A stretch of 33,718 nucleotides of DNA from Kineosporia sp. A_224 (GTDB lineage: Bacteria > Actinomycetota > Actinomycetes > Actinomycetales > Kineosporiaceae), in contig NZ_MWLN01000222.1 in NCBI RefSeq assembly GCF_002198655.1, forward strand, positions 1 to 33,718, given 5' to 3'. The notes under the pieces are model-generated. The model was not told the DNA's origin and searched no databases. It worked only from the letters and a program-made list of their open reading frames with translations. Numbering within the stretch: position 1 is the first letter of the stretch; every line of letters begins with the position of its first letter. Shown here in pieces: positions 1-7,872 of this stretch. Made by a program: the position numbers and the translations under genes.

Positions 1-77
1 TGCACCAGCTACTCAAACCCCATGAGCAGCAAGCCGAATCAAGCAACTGGTGTTAAGCAAATATGCAGTACATGTGT

Positions 78-106
78 TCGACAAATGATCTGGTCTGTCG
101 TAGGAT
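78..106 (+). promoter_or_regulatory. Probable sigma-A promoter giving a leaderless mRNA for the HNH gene
   Basis: TCGACA at 78-83 (one mismatch to the -35 consensus) is followed after 17 bp by TAGGAT at 101-106. Transcription would start about 6-7 nt after the -10, which is the A of the ATG at 113, and there is no Shine-Dalgarno sequence before that ATG. A leaderless message is therefore expected, which is common in actinobacteria. The surrounding 1-112 stretch is clearly less GC-rich than the rest of the window. Apart from this promoter I see nothing in it. Confidence 0.6.
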
Positions 107-112
107 CGGATC

Positions 113-2032
113 ATGGTCGAGCGGGTGTCGCAGCGTGGAGCCGGGGTCGGTGACGCCGGTCTCGGCGCCGGTCTCGGCGACCTGCTCGCGGCGGATCCGC
201 TGGGTGGTGTGATCCGGCTGACCGCGGTCGATCTGGCGGACTGCCCAGGTGAGGACGAGGCCCGGCAGTGGGCGCTCGCGGATGCTCACGCGCGGCGGCT
301 GGTGGACCAGTGGTGGGCGGATCCGGGTGCGGCGCAGCGGGACTGGGACGCTGACCTTGATGCGCTGTCCGCGCAGGTGGCTGCCGATGACCGGCGTGGC
401 GCGGTCGAGCGGCGGGTCGCTCTCGACGGTGCACCCGGGCTCGGGTCGTTCGCGGTGGTGCTGGAGGTCCTGGACGGGGCCGCGGCCTGGACGCCGGGGC
501 AGGCCGCGGTGGAGGGGTTCGTCGACGAGCTGGCGGACGGCGCGATCTCGGGGTTCGCGGCGGCGCGGCGGGTGGAGAACCATGCGTTGTGGCTGCAGGT
601 CGCTCTGGCCGCGAAGGTCGTTCGGGCTTTCATCGGGCGGACCCCGTCGTTGCCGCGCCGGACCCGGTCGGGGCGGTTGCTGACGGACGACCAGGACGTC
701 CTGGTCGACGGGTCGGTCGCGCTCGAGCTCGCGGTCGCGGCCGGGATCACCCAGGGCAGGGCCGCCGCGCTGGTCGACGCCGCGACCGCGCTGGTCATCG
801 CCGAGCGGTTGCCGCTGACGGCGCAGGTCCTGGAGCAGGGTCGGCTCGACTGGCCGCGGTTGCGGATGGTCGTGTCCCGGACCCGGGCGCTGACCGCCGA
901 GGCCGTGCAAGCCGTCGAGCGGCTCCTCTACGCCACACCCGGACTGCTCGATGGTGGCACCCGACGCTTCGACACCGCCCTGACCGCGGCGGTGCTCGCG
1001 GTCGACGCGGACGCGGAGGCCCGGCGCCGCCGGCGTAACCGGAAGGGCCGTCGGGTGAGCATCCAGACCACCGACGACGGGGCTGCGTTGTTCACGGCGG
1101 TCGGGCCGGGTGAGGCGGTCACCGCCGCGTACAACGGCCTGGACGCCGCCGCCCGGTACCTCAGGCAGCACGGCGACCCGCGGACCCTGGACCAGCTCCG
1201 CCACGACCTGTTCGTCACCGGCTGCACCAGCGGCTACCTCCCGGTCCCCGCCGACGTCCTGCCCGTCCCGCCCGGGTGCGTCCCCACCGGCTCCACGACA
1301 GCCGTGCCTGGCCCGGCGGCCACCTCCACGACCGGCCCGGATGACGCGACCAGCACGAGCGGTCCGAGCCGTCCGCGCGGCACGAGCGGCAGTGCCGCAT
1401 CTGCCGACGCCGAGGCGGGCGCCGGAAGCACCGACGCGGACGCCGTACCTGAGTGGTTCACCACCACCTGGCCCGATGTCCAGGTCGCCGTCAACGTGAC
1501 CGTCTCGGCCGAGACCCTCATGGGCCTGGTCAACGACCCCGGCACCCTCCAGGGCTACGGGCCGATCCCCGCCGACGCGGTCCGTGACCTCGCCAGGAAC
1601 GGCGTCTTCCGGTGTCTCGTGGTCGACGGTGAGCACGGGACCGTGCTCGGGGTCGGGAAGAACACCTTCAGCCCAGGGTACGTCGCGAGTGAACGGTTGA
1701 AGCTGCTGCTCGAACACGCGCACCCGACGTGCACCGGACCGCACTGCGAGAAAGCCTCCTGGCGCTGCGACGTGGACCACCAGACCCCCTACGCCCAGGG
1801 CGGAGCGACGTGCGAGTGCAACACGCGCCCCTTGTGCAGGGCGTGCCACCGGCTCAAGACCGCCGGACTCCTCGTCCCCCAGCGACGCCACCGCCCCGGC
1901 GAGCCGCCCGGCACGACCACCTGGTTCACCCGGACCGGACGCACCTGGACGGCACTCCCGCACGCCCCGCTGCCTTCGCGGTCGTCCCCGGCCCGTACCT
2001 CGGCCGGCCCGCAGGACCCGCCTCCGTTCTGA
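113..2032 (+). CDS. DUF222 / 13E12-repeat HNH endonuclease
   Basis: This 639-aa protein has the layout of the actinobacterial 13E12/DUF222 family. A long, mostly helical DUF222 region fills roughly residues 60-370. A low-complexity linker rich in Ser, Thr, Gly and Pro follows at about 395-450, and an HNH nuclease domain lies near the C-terminus. In the HNH part a zinc-type cysteine frame (C540, the CEC motif, the CRAC motif) surrounds the VDHQTP motif with the catalytic H556 and a downstream Asn-Arg-Pro-Leu-Cys segment. The family is usually present in many copies per genome and its role is not settled; DNA cleavage is expected from the HNH fold. The ATG at 113 is favoured because a promoter ends 7 nt before it. 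The gene stands alone. The Ser/Thr/Gly linker is compositionally simple and probably variable between relatives. Confidence 0.9.
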   Translation: MVERVSQRGAGVGDAGLGAGLGDLLAADPLGGVIRLTAVDLADCPGEDEARQWALADAHARRLVDQWWADPGAAQRDWDADLDALSAQVAADDRRGAVERRVALDGAPGLGSFAVVLEVLDGAAAWTPGQAAVEGFVDELADGAISGFAAARRVENHALWLQVALAAKVVRAFIGRTPSLPRRTRSGRLLTDDQDVLVDGSVALELAVAAGITQGRAAALVDAATALVIAERLPLTAQVLEQGRLDWPRLRMVVSRTRALTAEAVQAVERLLYATPGLLDGGTRRFDTALTAAVLAVDADAEARRRRRNRKGRRVSIQTTDDGAALFTAVGPGEAVTAAYNGLDAAARYLRQHGDPRTLDQLRHDLFVTGCTSGYLPVPADVLPVPPGCVPTGSTTAVPGPAATSTTGPDDATSTSGPSRPRGTSGSAASADAEAGAGSTDADAVPEWFTTTWPDVQVAVNVTVSAETLMGLVNDPGTLQGYGPIPADAVRDLARNGVFRCLVVDGEHGTVLGVGKNTFSPGYVASERLKLLLEHAHPTCTGPHCEKASWRCDVDHQTPYAQGGATCECNTRPLCRACHRLKTAGLLVPQRRHRPGEPPGTTTWFTRTGRTWTALPHAPLPSRSSPARTSAGPQDPPPF

Positions 2033-2097
2033 TCGCCCACCGGCGCGTCTGACCGCCCCGCCGCGGCCGCCGAGTACCTGCGCGGCGTCGGACCCCC

Positions 2098-2123
2098 GGA
2101 CCCTTCTGGGGCTCTGAGGGTCC
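2098..2123 (+). terminator. Possible weak hairpin terminator after the HNH gene
   Basis: GGACCCT at 2098-2104 pairs with AGGGTCC at 2117-2123 around a 12-nt loop. It lies 66 nt after the HNH stop codon. There is no T-run and the stem is only 7 bp, so a terminator role is uncertain. Confidence 0.3.
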
Positions 2124-2200
2124 ACCGCCGGGATCGGACCCGGCGACCGGGAATCGCGCCCGGCCGGAAAATGGTTCACGGGACTGTCACCACCGCCGAT

Positions 2201-2206
2201 TAGGAT
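2201..2206 (+). promoter_or_regulatory. Candidate -10 element for the MFS exporter
   Basis: TAGGAT at 2201-2206 is the same hexamer as in the HNH promoter and would give a leader of about 75 nt before the GTG at 2286. The only -35-like sequence, TTCACG at 2175-2180, is 20 bp away, so the -35 is weak or absent. Confidence 0.35.
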
Positions 2207-2285
2207 CCGCTCGAGCCCGAGTCTCCCGGGCATCACCCGCGGTCGAGGCCCCGGCCGCGCACGAACCAAGCCGATGAGGTCTCCC

Positions 2286-3839
2286 GTGTCAGCTCCCGCC
2301 CAGACCGCCTACCCCGACAAGATCGACGGGGCGGTGCTCAAGATCGCCGGCGTCGTCGTGCTCGGCGCGATCATGTCGATCCTCGACATCACGGTCGTGA
2401 ACGTCGCCCTCCCGACCTTCCAGAACGTCTTCGCCGACTCGCCGGCCGCCCCGATCGCCTACTCGACGGTCGCGTGGACGGTGACGGCGTACACGCTCGC
2501 CCTGGCGACCGTCATCCCGCTCACAGGCTGGGCGGCCGACCGGTTCGGCACCAAGCGGCTGTACATGCTCGCCCTCGTGCTCTTCACGGCCGGGTCCGCG
2601 CTCTGCGCGAGCGCCTCGTCCATCGAGATGCTCATCGGCTTCCGGGTGCTCCAGGGCCTCGGCGGCGGCCTCCTCATGCCGCTCGGCATGACGATCATGA
2701 CGAAGGCGGCGGGGCCGGCCCGGATGGGCCGCCTCATGGCGATCCTCGGCATCCCGATGCTCCTCGGCCCGATCGGCGGCCCGATCCTCGGCGGCTGGCT
2801 CATCAGCAACGCGAGCTGGCACTGGATCTTCCTCATCAACGCCCCGATCGGCGTGGTCGCCCTCGTCTACGCGTGGTTCGCGCTCCCGTCGGACTCGCCG
2901 CACCCCACCGAGTCGCTCGACCTGCTCGGCGTCGCGCTCATGTCGCCGGGCCTCGCGGCGTTCCTCTACGGCATCTCGTCGATCCCCGGCGAGGGCTCGA
3001 TGAACCACCCCAAGGTCTACGTGCCGATGGCGGTCGGCGTCCTGCTCATGGCGGTCTTCGTCTGGCACACGTTCCGCCCGGCGCACCCGCTGCTCGACCT
3101 GCGGCTGTTCCGCAACCGCAACCTGAGCAGCGCCACGGCGACGATGTTCCTCTTCGGCGCCGCGTTCTTCGGCGGCCTGCTCCTCGTGCCGACGTACTTC
3201 CAGATCGTCCGGGGCGAGTCGACCCTGCACGCGGGCCTGCTCGTCGCCCCGCAGGGCATCGGCGCCATGGTCACGATGCCGATCGCGGGCGCGCTCTCCG
3301 ACAAGTTCCCCGTCGGCCGGATCGTCCCGTTCGGCCTCGTCGTCATCACGGGCGCGATGTTCGCGCTGACCCAGATCACGTCGACGACGTCCTACCCCGT
3401 GCTCATCGGGATCCTGTTCGTCATGGGCCTGGGCATGGGCGGCACGATGATGCCGATCATGACCTCCGCCCTGCGGACGCTCTCGTCGCACGAGGTGGCC
3501 CGCGGGTCGACCCTGCTGAACATCGTCCAGCAGATCGCGAGCTCGGTCGGCGTCGCGATCATGTCGGTCCTGCTGACGAACAACCTCAAGGACTCCCCGC
3601 TCGCCGGTCCGGCGACGGCGACCTGGCGGGACCCGTCGCTCGTCGACAAGATCGGCGGCCAGGGCGCGGTGACCCAGGGCCTCGCGGACGCCGCGCAGGC
3701 GTTCGCGGACACCTACTGGGTCGCCGGGATCCTCGTGGCGCTCACCCTCGTGCCGGCGATGTTCCTGCCGCGCAAGCACGAGGAGTCCCACCTGCTCGAC
3801 GACGTCGACCCCGCCGCGCCGCCGGTGGTGCTCCACTGA
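2286..3839 (+). CDS. DHA2-type MFS drug exporter (14 TM, EmrB/QacA-like)
   Basis: This is a proton-driven multidrug efflux protein of the inner membrane. It is about 517 aa and carries the DHA2 hallmarks: the ILDITVVNVALP motif in TM1, the DRFGTKR loop (motif A) after TM2, the RVLQGLGGGLLMPLG stretch (motif B) in TM4, and GPIGGPILGGW (antiporter motif C) in TM5. Hydrophobic segments are consistent with 14 helices. I prefer GTG at 2286 over the in-frame ATG at 2274, because GAGG at 2276-2279 overlaps that ATG and sits 6 nt before the GTG. The substrate cannot be told from the sequence. No regulator is adjacent. It ends before a strong hairpin shared with the convergent DUF305 operon. Confidence 0.9.
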   Translation: MSAPAQTAYPDKIDGAVLKIAGVVVLGAIMSILDITVVNVALPTFQNVFADSPAAPIAYSTVAWTVTAYTLALATVIPLTGWAADRFGTKRLYMLALVLFTAGSALCASASSIEMLIGFRVLQGLGGGLLMPLGMTIMTKAAGPARMGRLMAILGIPMLLGPIGGPILGGWLISNASWHWIFLINAPIGVVALVYAWFALPSDSPHPTESLDLLGVALMSPGLAAFLYGISSIPGEGSMNHPKVYVPMAVGVLLMAVFVWHTFRPAHPLLDLRLFRNRNLSSATATMFLFGAAFFGGLLLVPTYFQIVRGESTLHAGLLVAPQGIGAMVTMPIAGALSDKFPVGRIVPFGLVVITGAMFALTQITSTTSYPVLIGILFVMGLGMGGTMMPIMTSALRTLSSHEVARGSTLLNIVQQIASSVGVAIMSVLLTNNLKDSPLAGPATATWRDPSLVDKIGGQGAVTQGLADAAQAFADTYWVAGILVALTLVPAMFLPRKHEESHLLDDVDPAAPPVVLH

Positions 3840-3890
3840 CGACGGCACCGCGTCGGCGGTGCTGACGCCGGCCGGCCGGATGACGTGAAC

Positions 3891-3924
3891 GAGGCGGCGG
3901 GGACCTTCGGGTCCCCGCCGCCTC
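3891..3924. terminator. Strong bidirectional hairpin terminator
   Basis: GAGGCGGCGGGGACC at 3891-3905 and its exact reverse complement at 3910-3924 form a perfect 15-bp stem closed by a TTCG tetraloop. It lies between the convergent MFS and DUF305 genes and can serve both. There is no long T-run, as is usual in very GC-rich genomes. Confidence 0.85.
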
Positions 3925-3936
3925 GTCGTGTGTGAC

Positions 3937-3992
3937 GGACGGGTCAGCGGCGGACGGGTCAGCGGCGGACGGGTCAGCGGCGGACGGGTCAG
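3937..3992. repeat. 15-bp tandem repeat (about 4 copies) over the DUF305 stop codon
   Basis: The unit GGACGGGTCAGCGGC starts at 3937, 3952, 3967 and 3982, and the last copy has one change. On the minus strand each unit contains a TGA in the same frame, because 15 is a multiple of 3. The first TGA, at 3989-3991, ends the DUF305 gene and the other three lie downstream. Array expansion or contraction would therefore not extend the protein. Confidence 0.9.
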
Positions 3993-4642
3993 CCGCCGCG
4001 GACGGCGGCCAGGTCGACGAGCTGGGCCTTCGTCTCCTCGAGCGTGGCGGCCGCGACCCGTAGCGCCTCCGGGTCCCCACCGGACGCCACCTGCCGCTCG
4101 GCGAGCGCGACGGCCTTCGCCTGGTGCGTCGCGAGCGTGGCGAGGAACGTCGTCTCGAAGGCGCCCGCCTCGCTCGCACGCAGGGCGGCGAGCGCCTCCG
4201 CGTCGAGCACACCGGGGATCGAGTCACCGAGGTCGGTGTGCCCCTCGATGTGCGGGACCGGCTCGCCCCAGCCCTCGAGCAGCGCCTGGACCTCGCGCAG
4301 CCCGGCGTCGCTCGCCGTCTGCACCCGGCCGGCGAGGTCGAGCACCTCGGTCCGTCCCGCCTTCTCCGCGGCGAGCCCCACGAGCTGGAGCGTCTGGTGG
4401 TGGTGCTCGGCGAGGGCCGTCGCGAAGGCGACGTCCTGCTGCCTCGTGGCCGCCGGGTCGGCGGCAACGCTCGTGGCCGCCGCCGGCGCGCTTGCGGCAC
4501 CGGACGCGCCGCCGCAGCCGGCGAGCAGCGACGCGGCGACGAGCACAGCGACGACGGGAGCAGGGACGGCGGGAGCAGGGACGGCGGGAGCAGGGACGGC
4601 GGGAGCAGGGACGGCGGACGGGCCGCGGGTGGACGCGCGCAC
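3989..4642 (-). CDS. DUF305 lipoprotein, degenerate paralogue with repeat-bearing leader
   Basis: This 217-aa exported protein is anchored as a lipoprotein through the LLAGC lipobox at about residues 39-43. The leader is unusual: a short charged start (MRASTRG) is followed by four AVPAP-type repeats encoded by a 15-bp minisatellite before the hydrophobic core. The DUF305 domain follows. Its first helix has the expected His cluster (AEHHHQTLQL), but the second motif reads LATHQAKAVAL, with one His instead of two, so this copy is more diverged than its neighbour. DUF305 proteins are ferritin-like helical bundles, and some bind copper in the periplasm; the ligand here is unknown. The GTG start lies 4 nt after the stop of the second DUF305 gene, so the two are probably co-transcribed. 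The Shine-Dalgarno sequence is weak. Confidence 0.85.
   Translation of the reverse strand: MRASTRGPSAVPAPAVPAPAVPAPAVPAPVVAVLVAASLLAGCGGASGAASAPAAATSVAADPAATRQQDVAFATALAEHHHQTLQLVGLAAEKAGRTEVLDLAGRVQTASDAGLREVQALLEGWGEPVPHIEGHTDLGDSIPGVLDAEALAALRASEAGAFETTFLATLATHQAKAVALAERQVASGGDPEALRVAAATLEETKAQLVDLAAVRGG
4556..4615. repeat. 15-bp tandem repeat (4 copies) in the DUF305 signal peptide
   Basis: The unit GGGAGCAGGGACGGC is repeated at 4556, 4571, 4586 and 4601. On the minus strand it encodes the AVPAP repeats between the n-region and the hydrophobic core of the leader. Copy-number change would keep the frame and alter leader length. Confidence 0.9.
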
Positions 4643-4646
4643 CGGC

Positions 4647-5261
4647 TCAGCCTGCCAGGAGGGACTTCATGGTCGCGATCTCGGCGGTCTGCCCGGACAC
4701 GACCGCCTCGGCGAGGCTGCGGACCTGCGGGTCCTGGGTGGTCTCCAGGACGTCGTCGGCCATCGTCAGCGCGCCCTCGTGGTGGGCGACCATCATCGTC
4801 AGCCACATCCGGTCGAAGGCGGCGCCGCGGGCGTCGCCGAGCGCGGACATGTCCTCGTCGCTCATCATCCCGGGCATCGACGCGCCATGGTGCATCCCGC
4901 CCATGTCGTCGTCCGCCTCGGCGCCCCAGGCCGACAGCCAGCCGCCCATGGTCGCGATCTCCGGCGCCTGGGCCGCCTTGATCCTCGTCGCGAGGGCCGT
5001 GACGTCGGTGCCCGCCCCCGCCGCGGGGGCGAGGGCGAGGTCGGCCATCTCCACCGCCTGCTCGTGGTGGGGGATCATCATCTGCGCGAACATGACGTCG
5101 GCGGCCCGGGCATCGGCGGCCGGGGTGGCGGGTGCGGCGGTCGACGGCGCGGCAGACGCGGACCCGGCGGCCCCCGTCGTGCCGGAGCCACCTCCGCAGG
5201 CGGTGAGGGTCGCGGCCAGGGTGAGGCCGGCGGCGGTCAGGGCGACGCGGCGGGACGACAC
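4647..5261 (-). CDS. DUF305 lipoprotein (CopM-like)
   Basis: This 204-aa predicted lipoprotein has a leader ending in TLTACGGG, with Cys22 as the lipidated residue, and a Gly/Ser/Ala-rich spacer to about residue 50. The DUF305 domain then carries both conserved double-His helices: MFAQMMIPHHEQAVEMA near residues 56-72 and MMVAHHEGALTMA near 155-167. The Met/His-rich loop between them (DDMGGMHHG and PGMMSDEDM) is what one expects of a copper-binding member such as cyanobacterial CopM; metal binding is inference from those residues. The GTG start is supported by AGGAG 8 nt upstream. The gene is the first of a two-gene operon with the diverged paralogue downstream. I see no copper-responsive operator. 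Confidence 0.9.
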   Translation of the reverse strand: MSSRRVALTAAGLTLAATLTACGGGSGTTGAAGSASAAPSTAAPATPAADARAADVMFAQMMIPHHEQAVEMADLALAPAAGAGTDVTALATRIKAAQAPEIATMGGWLSAWGAEADDDMGGMHHGASMPGMMSDEDMSALGDARGAAFDRMWLTMMVAHHEGALTMADDVLETTQDPQVRSLAEAVVSGQTAEIATMKSLLAG

Positions 5262-5305
5262 GGGACGAGCTCCTCGGTTCGGGGACGGTGCGCCCTCCTA
5301 CTGTC

Positions 5306-5336
5306 GCGCCTGCGGACGGCGTTCGCCCGCAGGCGC
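5306..5336 (-). terminator. Hairpin terminator after the 252-aa unknown gene
   Basis: GCGCCTGCGG at 5306-5315 pairs perfectly with CCGCAGGCGC at 5327-5336 across an 11-nt loop. It lies about 45 nt beyond the stop of the unknown gene and before the DUF305 start. It would separate the two minus-strand transcription units, or act as an attenuator for the DUF305 pair. Confidence 0.6.
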
Positions 5337-5379
5337 GGTCGACGACCGGGCAGCTCGGTCCGTGACGGCCCGACGCGGA

Positions 5380-6138
5380 TCAGACCGGCGGTGAGGTGAC
5401 CGCACCGCCGCCGAGGTGGTGGGCGAGCCGGGCGTCGAACGTCGCGTCGAAGCGGGCGAGCTCGGCGACGACCTCCGGCCGGCGCAGCGTCTCCTCGACG
5501 CGCAGTGCCCCCTCGCGGACCGGGCCCTCCGTGTCGGCTGCCTCGGTGACCGTGTGCTCCCGCTCCTTCGGCCCCTGGTCGCGGTCGAGGAGCCGGCGGG
5601 AGGTCTCGACGGCGGCCCGGCCGAGCTCCTTGACGCCGACGAGCCCGTCCGCGAGCGCACCCGCGACGAGCCGCAGGTCGGCGTTCTTCTCGGCGTCCTC
5701 GAAGGCCCGCCGGACGGCGACCGACTCCCGGTGCAGTGTCGCCGGGTCCGGGCCGGCGAGCAGGCCGCGGTCGAGGGCCCGGTCGACGCTGCGGCCCAGC
5801 AGGACGACGGCGAGCACGTCGGCGGGGCCGCCGCGGACGAGCCGGGCGATGGCGACGTACTTGCGGACAGGGAAGAGCAGGAGCTTGCCGGGGACGCCGG
5901 CCAGCCGGGCCATGAGGCCGCGGCGGATGCCCTTCGGGTCGGTGAGGGGCTCGACGAGGTCCAGGTCGTAGGTGCGGCCGTGGGCCCGGACCGTCCGGGA
6001 GACGGCGAGCAGGGTCGCACGGTCGCGGACGACGTCGTCGAGGAACGGCACGGGCACGAAGCGGGCGCCGGCCGCGGCGATCCCGCACACGGCCCACTCG
6101 AGGACCTGCTGGCGCGAGGGCCCGGTCTCTGCGGTCAT
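5380..6138 (-). CDS. Conserved-looking protein of unknown function, 252 aa
   Basis: I do not recognise a named family with confidence. The N-terminal part has a short amphipathic or hydrophobic segment followed by FVPVPFLDDVVRDRATLL at about residues 27-44, which faintly recalls the proline-rich turn of DUF697-type membrane proteins. A second weakly hydrophobic stretch, PGKLLLFPVRKYVAIARLV, lies near 83-101. The C-terminal half is charged and predicted helical, rich in Arg and Glu. There is no signal peptide or Cys motif. The ATG at 6138 has no clear Shine-Dalgarno sequence, so the start is only moderately certain. The gene sits between hairpins at 5306-5336 and 6193-6223 and appears to be its own transcription unit. 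Peripheral membrane association is possible but is inference. Confidence 0.7.
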   Translation of the reverse strand: MTAETGPSRQQVLEWAVCGIAAAGARFVPVPFLDDVVRDRATLLAVSRTVRAHGRTYDLDLVEPLTDPKGIRRGLMARLAGVPGKLLLFPVRKYVAIARLVRGGPADVLAVVLLGRSVDRALDRGLLAGPDPATLHRESVAVRRAFEDAEKNADLRLVAGALADGLVGVKELGRAAVETSRRLLDRDQGPKEREHTVTEAADTEGPVREGALRVEETLRRPEVVAELARFDATFDARLAHHLGGGAVTSPPV

Positions 6139-6192
6139 GGCGTCACTGTGGCCGGGGACGGCGGGACCGGCAAATCCGTCCGGGTCGGGTGA

Positions 6193-6223
6193 GCGGAGCC
6201 GGTCAGGACCCGACCGGCTCCGC
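6193..6223 (-). terminator. 12-bp hairpin over the stop codon of the diguanylate cyclase gene
   Basis: GCGGAGCCGGTC at 6193-6204 pairs perfectly with GACCGGCTCCGC at 6212-6223 around a 7-nt loop. It includes the TGA at 6203-6205 and the last codons of the cyclase. It is a good intrinsic-terminator candidate for that minus-strand gene, without a T-run. Confidence 0.65.
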
Positions 6224-7741
6224 CGTCCGGACCCCGCCGCCGCTGCGCTTGGCCTCGTACATCGCGGTGTCGACCCGGCGCAGCAGGTCGTCGGCGGCCT
6301 GCAGCGCCGCCTGTGGCCCGCCGCGGACGAGCAGCCGCGGCCCGGCGTCCGGGCCGACGAGCAGGACGCCGACGCTGGCCCCGACGCTCACCGGCACCCC
6401 GCCGGCCACCCCGTCGGCCACCCCGTCGAGGATGAACGGCTCGCGGACGGCCGCGACGACGCGCTCGCCGAGCGCCACGGCGTCCGCGCCGGCGACGTCG
6501 TGGCAGAGCAGGACGAACTCGTCGCCGCCGACCCGGGCGACGGTGTCGCCGGCCCGGACCAGGCCCCGCAGGCGGGTCGTGACGCAGCGCAGGACGGCGT
6601 CTCCGGCCGGGTGGCCGTGGCGGTCGTTGACGGCCTTGAACCCGTCGAGGTCGACGAAGACGAGCGCCGTGCTGCTCACGTCCGGTGCGGTGCGGTCGAC
6701 CGACCCCACCGTGCCGGCGAGCCGGTCCATGAGGAGCAGCCGGTTGGCCGCCCCGGTGAGCTGGTCGTGGTGGGCCTGGTGCGCGAGGGCCGCTTCGGCG
6801 ACCTCCTGGTCGCGCACGGCCCGGTAGAACCGCACGACGACCGTGAGCGAGACGACGACGGCCGCGCAGACCGTCGGGACGACGTCCTGCGCCCCGACGC
6901 CCGGGAAGGCGCTCGCCACGGTGACGCCGGTGAGCGACGTCCCGAGCAGGACGATCCGCCAGCGCCGCATCCCGTGGCCGGCGAGGCCGGGGACGGCCTC
7001 GGTGAGCTCCGCGCGGCCGGGGTGCACGGCCGCGGCCGCGAGCAGGCCGTTGACGACGAGGAGCGCACCGTCGAGGCGGGACGTGTCGAGGTGCGGTGCC
7101 ACGGTCGGCAGGAGCGCGATGACGAAGTCGAGCGGCAGCGTGAGCCCGAGGCAGCCGACGAACAGGGCGGTCGCGGCGCCGCGCCGTCCGGGGGCCATGA
7201 CGAGGGTCAGGGCGAGCCCGAACACGACGACGTCCCCGAGCGGGTAGAGCGTCCCGACGAGGAAGAAGAGGATCGGCTGGCCGGTGCCGAGGTTCGGCTG
7301 GACGAGCAGGTGGTAGGCCGCGATCGCCGCGCCACCCGCGACGACGAGCACGTCGAGCCGGATCTCGCGGACGACCGACCGGGGCAGCCCCCGGGCCCGG
7401 ATCATCGAGACGACCGCGGCGGCGAGCAGCGGGTACGAGGCCAGCCAGAACACGTCGGGCAGGCCGACCGTGTCGTCGGGGACGCCGAACGCCCCGAGGA
7501 CCCGCTGCACGGTGTCGCCCGCGAGCCAGCAGGTGGCCACGAGCGCCACGAGCACCCAGGACCGCCGCCCCGGCACGCGCTGCCGGGCACCCCACCACAC
7601 GGCGGCGACGACGAGCGTCAGGCCGACGAGGTACGCGGCGTTCGCGACGCCGCTCGACGGTGCGACGGCCATCGGGACGGCGAGCGCGACGACGAGACCG
7701 AGCAGCAGCGCTGCCGGTCGTCCGTCGCGGGACCCGCCCAT
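6203..7741 (-). CDS. Membrane-bound diguanylate cyclase (GGDEF)
   Basis: The protein makes cyclic di-GMP from two GTP. From the ATG at 7741 it is 512 aa. About eight to ten hydrophobic helices span roughly residues 8-320, forming an integral-membrane sensor of no recognised ligand type. A short helix leads into the GGDEF domain at about 330-500. The active-site motif GGDEF is at 405-409, the FVDLDGFKAVND metal/GTP-binding stretch is intact, and RAGD lies exactly five residues before GGDEF, which is the allosteric I-site for product inhibition. The cyclase should be active and feedback-inhibited. The frame stays open up to an ATG at 7879, but that would overlap the divergent enzyme's start, so the downstream ATG is preferred. 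There is no EAL or HD-GYP partner in the window. Confidence 0.88.
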   Translation of the reverse strand: MGGSRDGRPAALLLGLVVALAVPMAVAPSSGVANAAYLVGLTLVVAAVWWGARQRVPGRRSWVLVALVATCWLAGDTVQRVLGAFGVPDDTVGLPDVFWLASYPLLAAAVVSMIRARGLPRSVVREIRLDVLVVAGGAAIAAYHLLVQPNLGTGQPILFFLVGTLYPLGDVVVFGLALTLVMAPGRRGAATALFVGCLGLTLPLDFVIALLPTVAPHLDTSRLDGALLVVNGLLAAAAVHPGRAELTEAVPGLAGHGMRRWRIVLLGTSLTGVTVASAFPGVGAQDVVPTVCAAVVVSLTVVVRFYRAVRDQEVAEAALAHQAHHDQLTGAANRLLLMDRLAGTVGSVDRTAPDVSSTALVFVDLDGFKAVNDRHGHPAGDAVLRCVTTRLRGLVRAGDTVARVGGDEFVLLCHDVAGADAVALGERVVAAVREPFILDGVADGVAGGVPVSVGASVGVLLVGPDAGPRLLVRGGPQAALQAADDLLRRVDTAMYEAKRSGGGVRTAEPVGS

Positions 7742-7872
7742 TCCCCTGACGTCGGCGCCCCGGGGCCTGACATTGAGCCCGTCGGCCCACCGGGCGGGGA
7801 CGCCCCCGCCGGGCTGTTCCGCCGTCCGGGACGCGGCGGGGACCGGGCGCAGGACGCTGGGATCATCCGCGG

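Noticed and set aside
53-2269. 738-codon open frame on the minus strand across the HNH gene
   Set aside because: Its product is low-complexity and Arg/Gly-rich, as expected for the complement of a GC-rich gene, and it contradicts the clear DUF222/HNH protein on the plus strand.
2289-3848. 519-codon minus-strand open frame antisense to the MFS gene
   Set aside because: Highly charged Arg/Glu/Asp/His composition with no domain; it is the shadow of the transporter.
3937-4615. The 15-bp repeats as a CRISPR array
   Set aside because: Units are directly adjacent without spacers, and the two arrays have different sequences.
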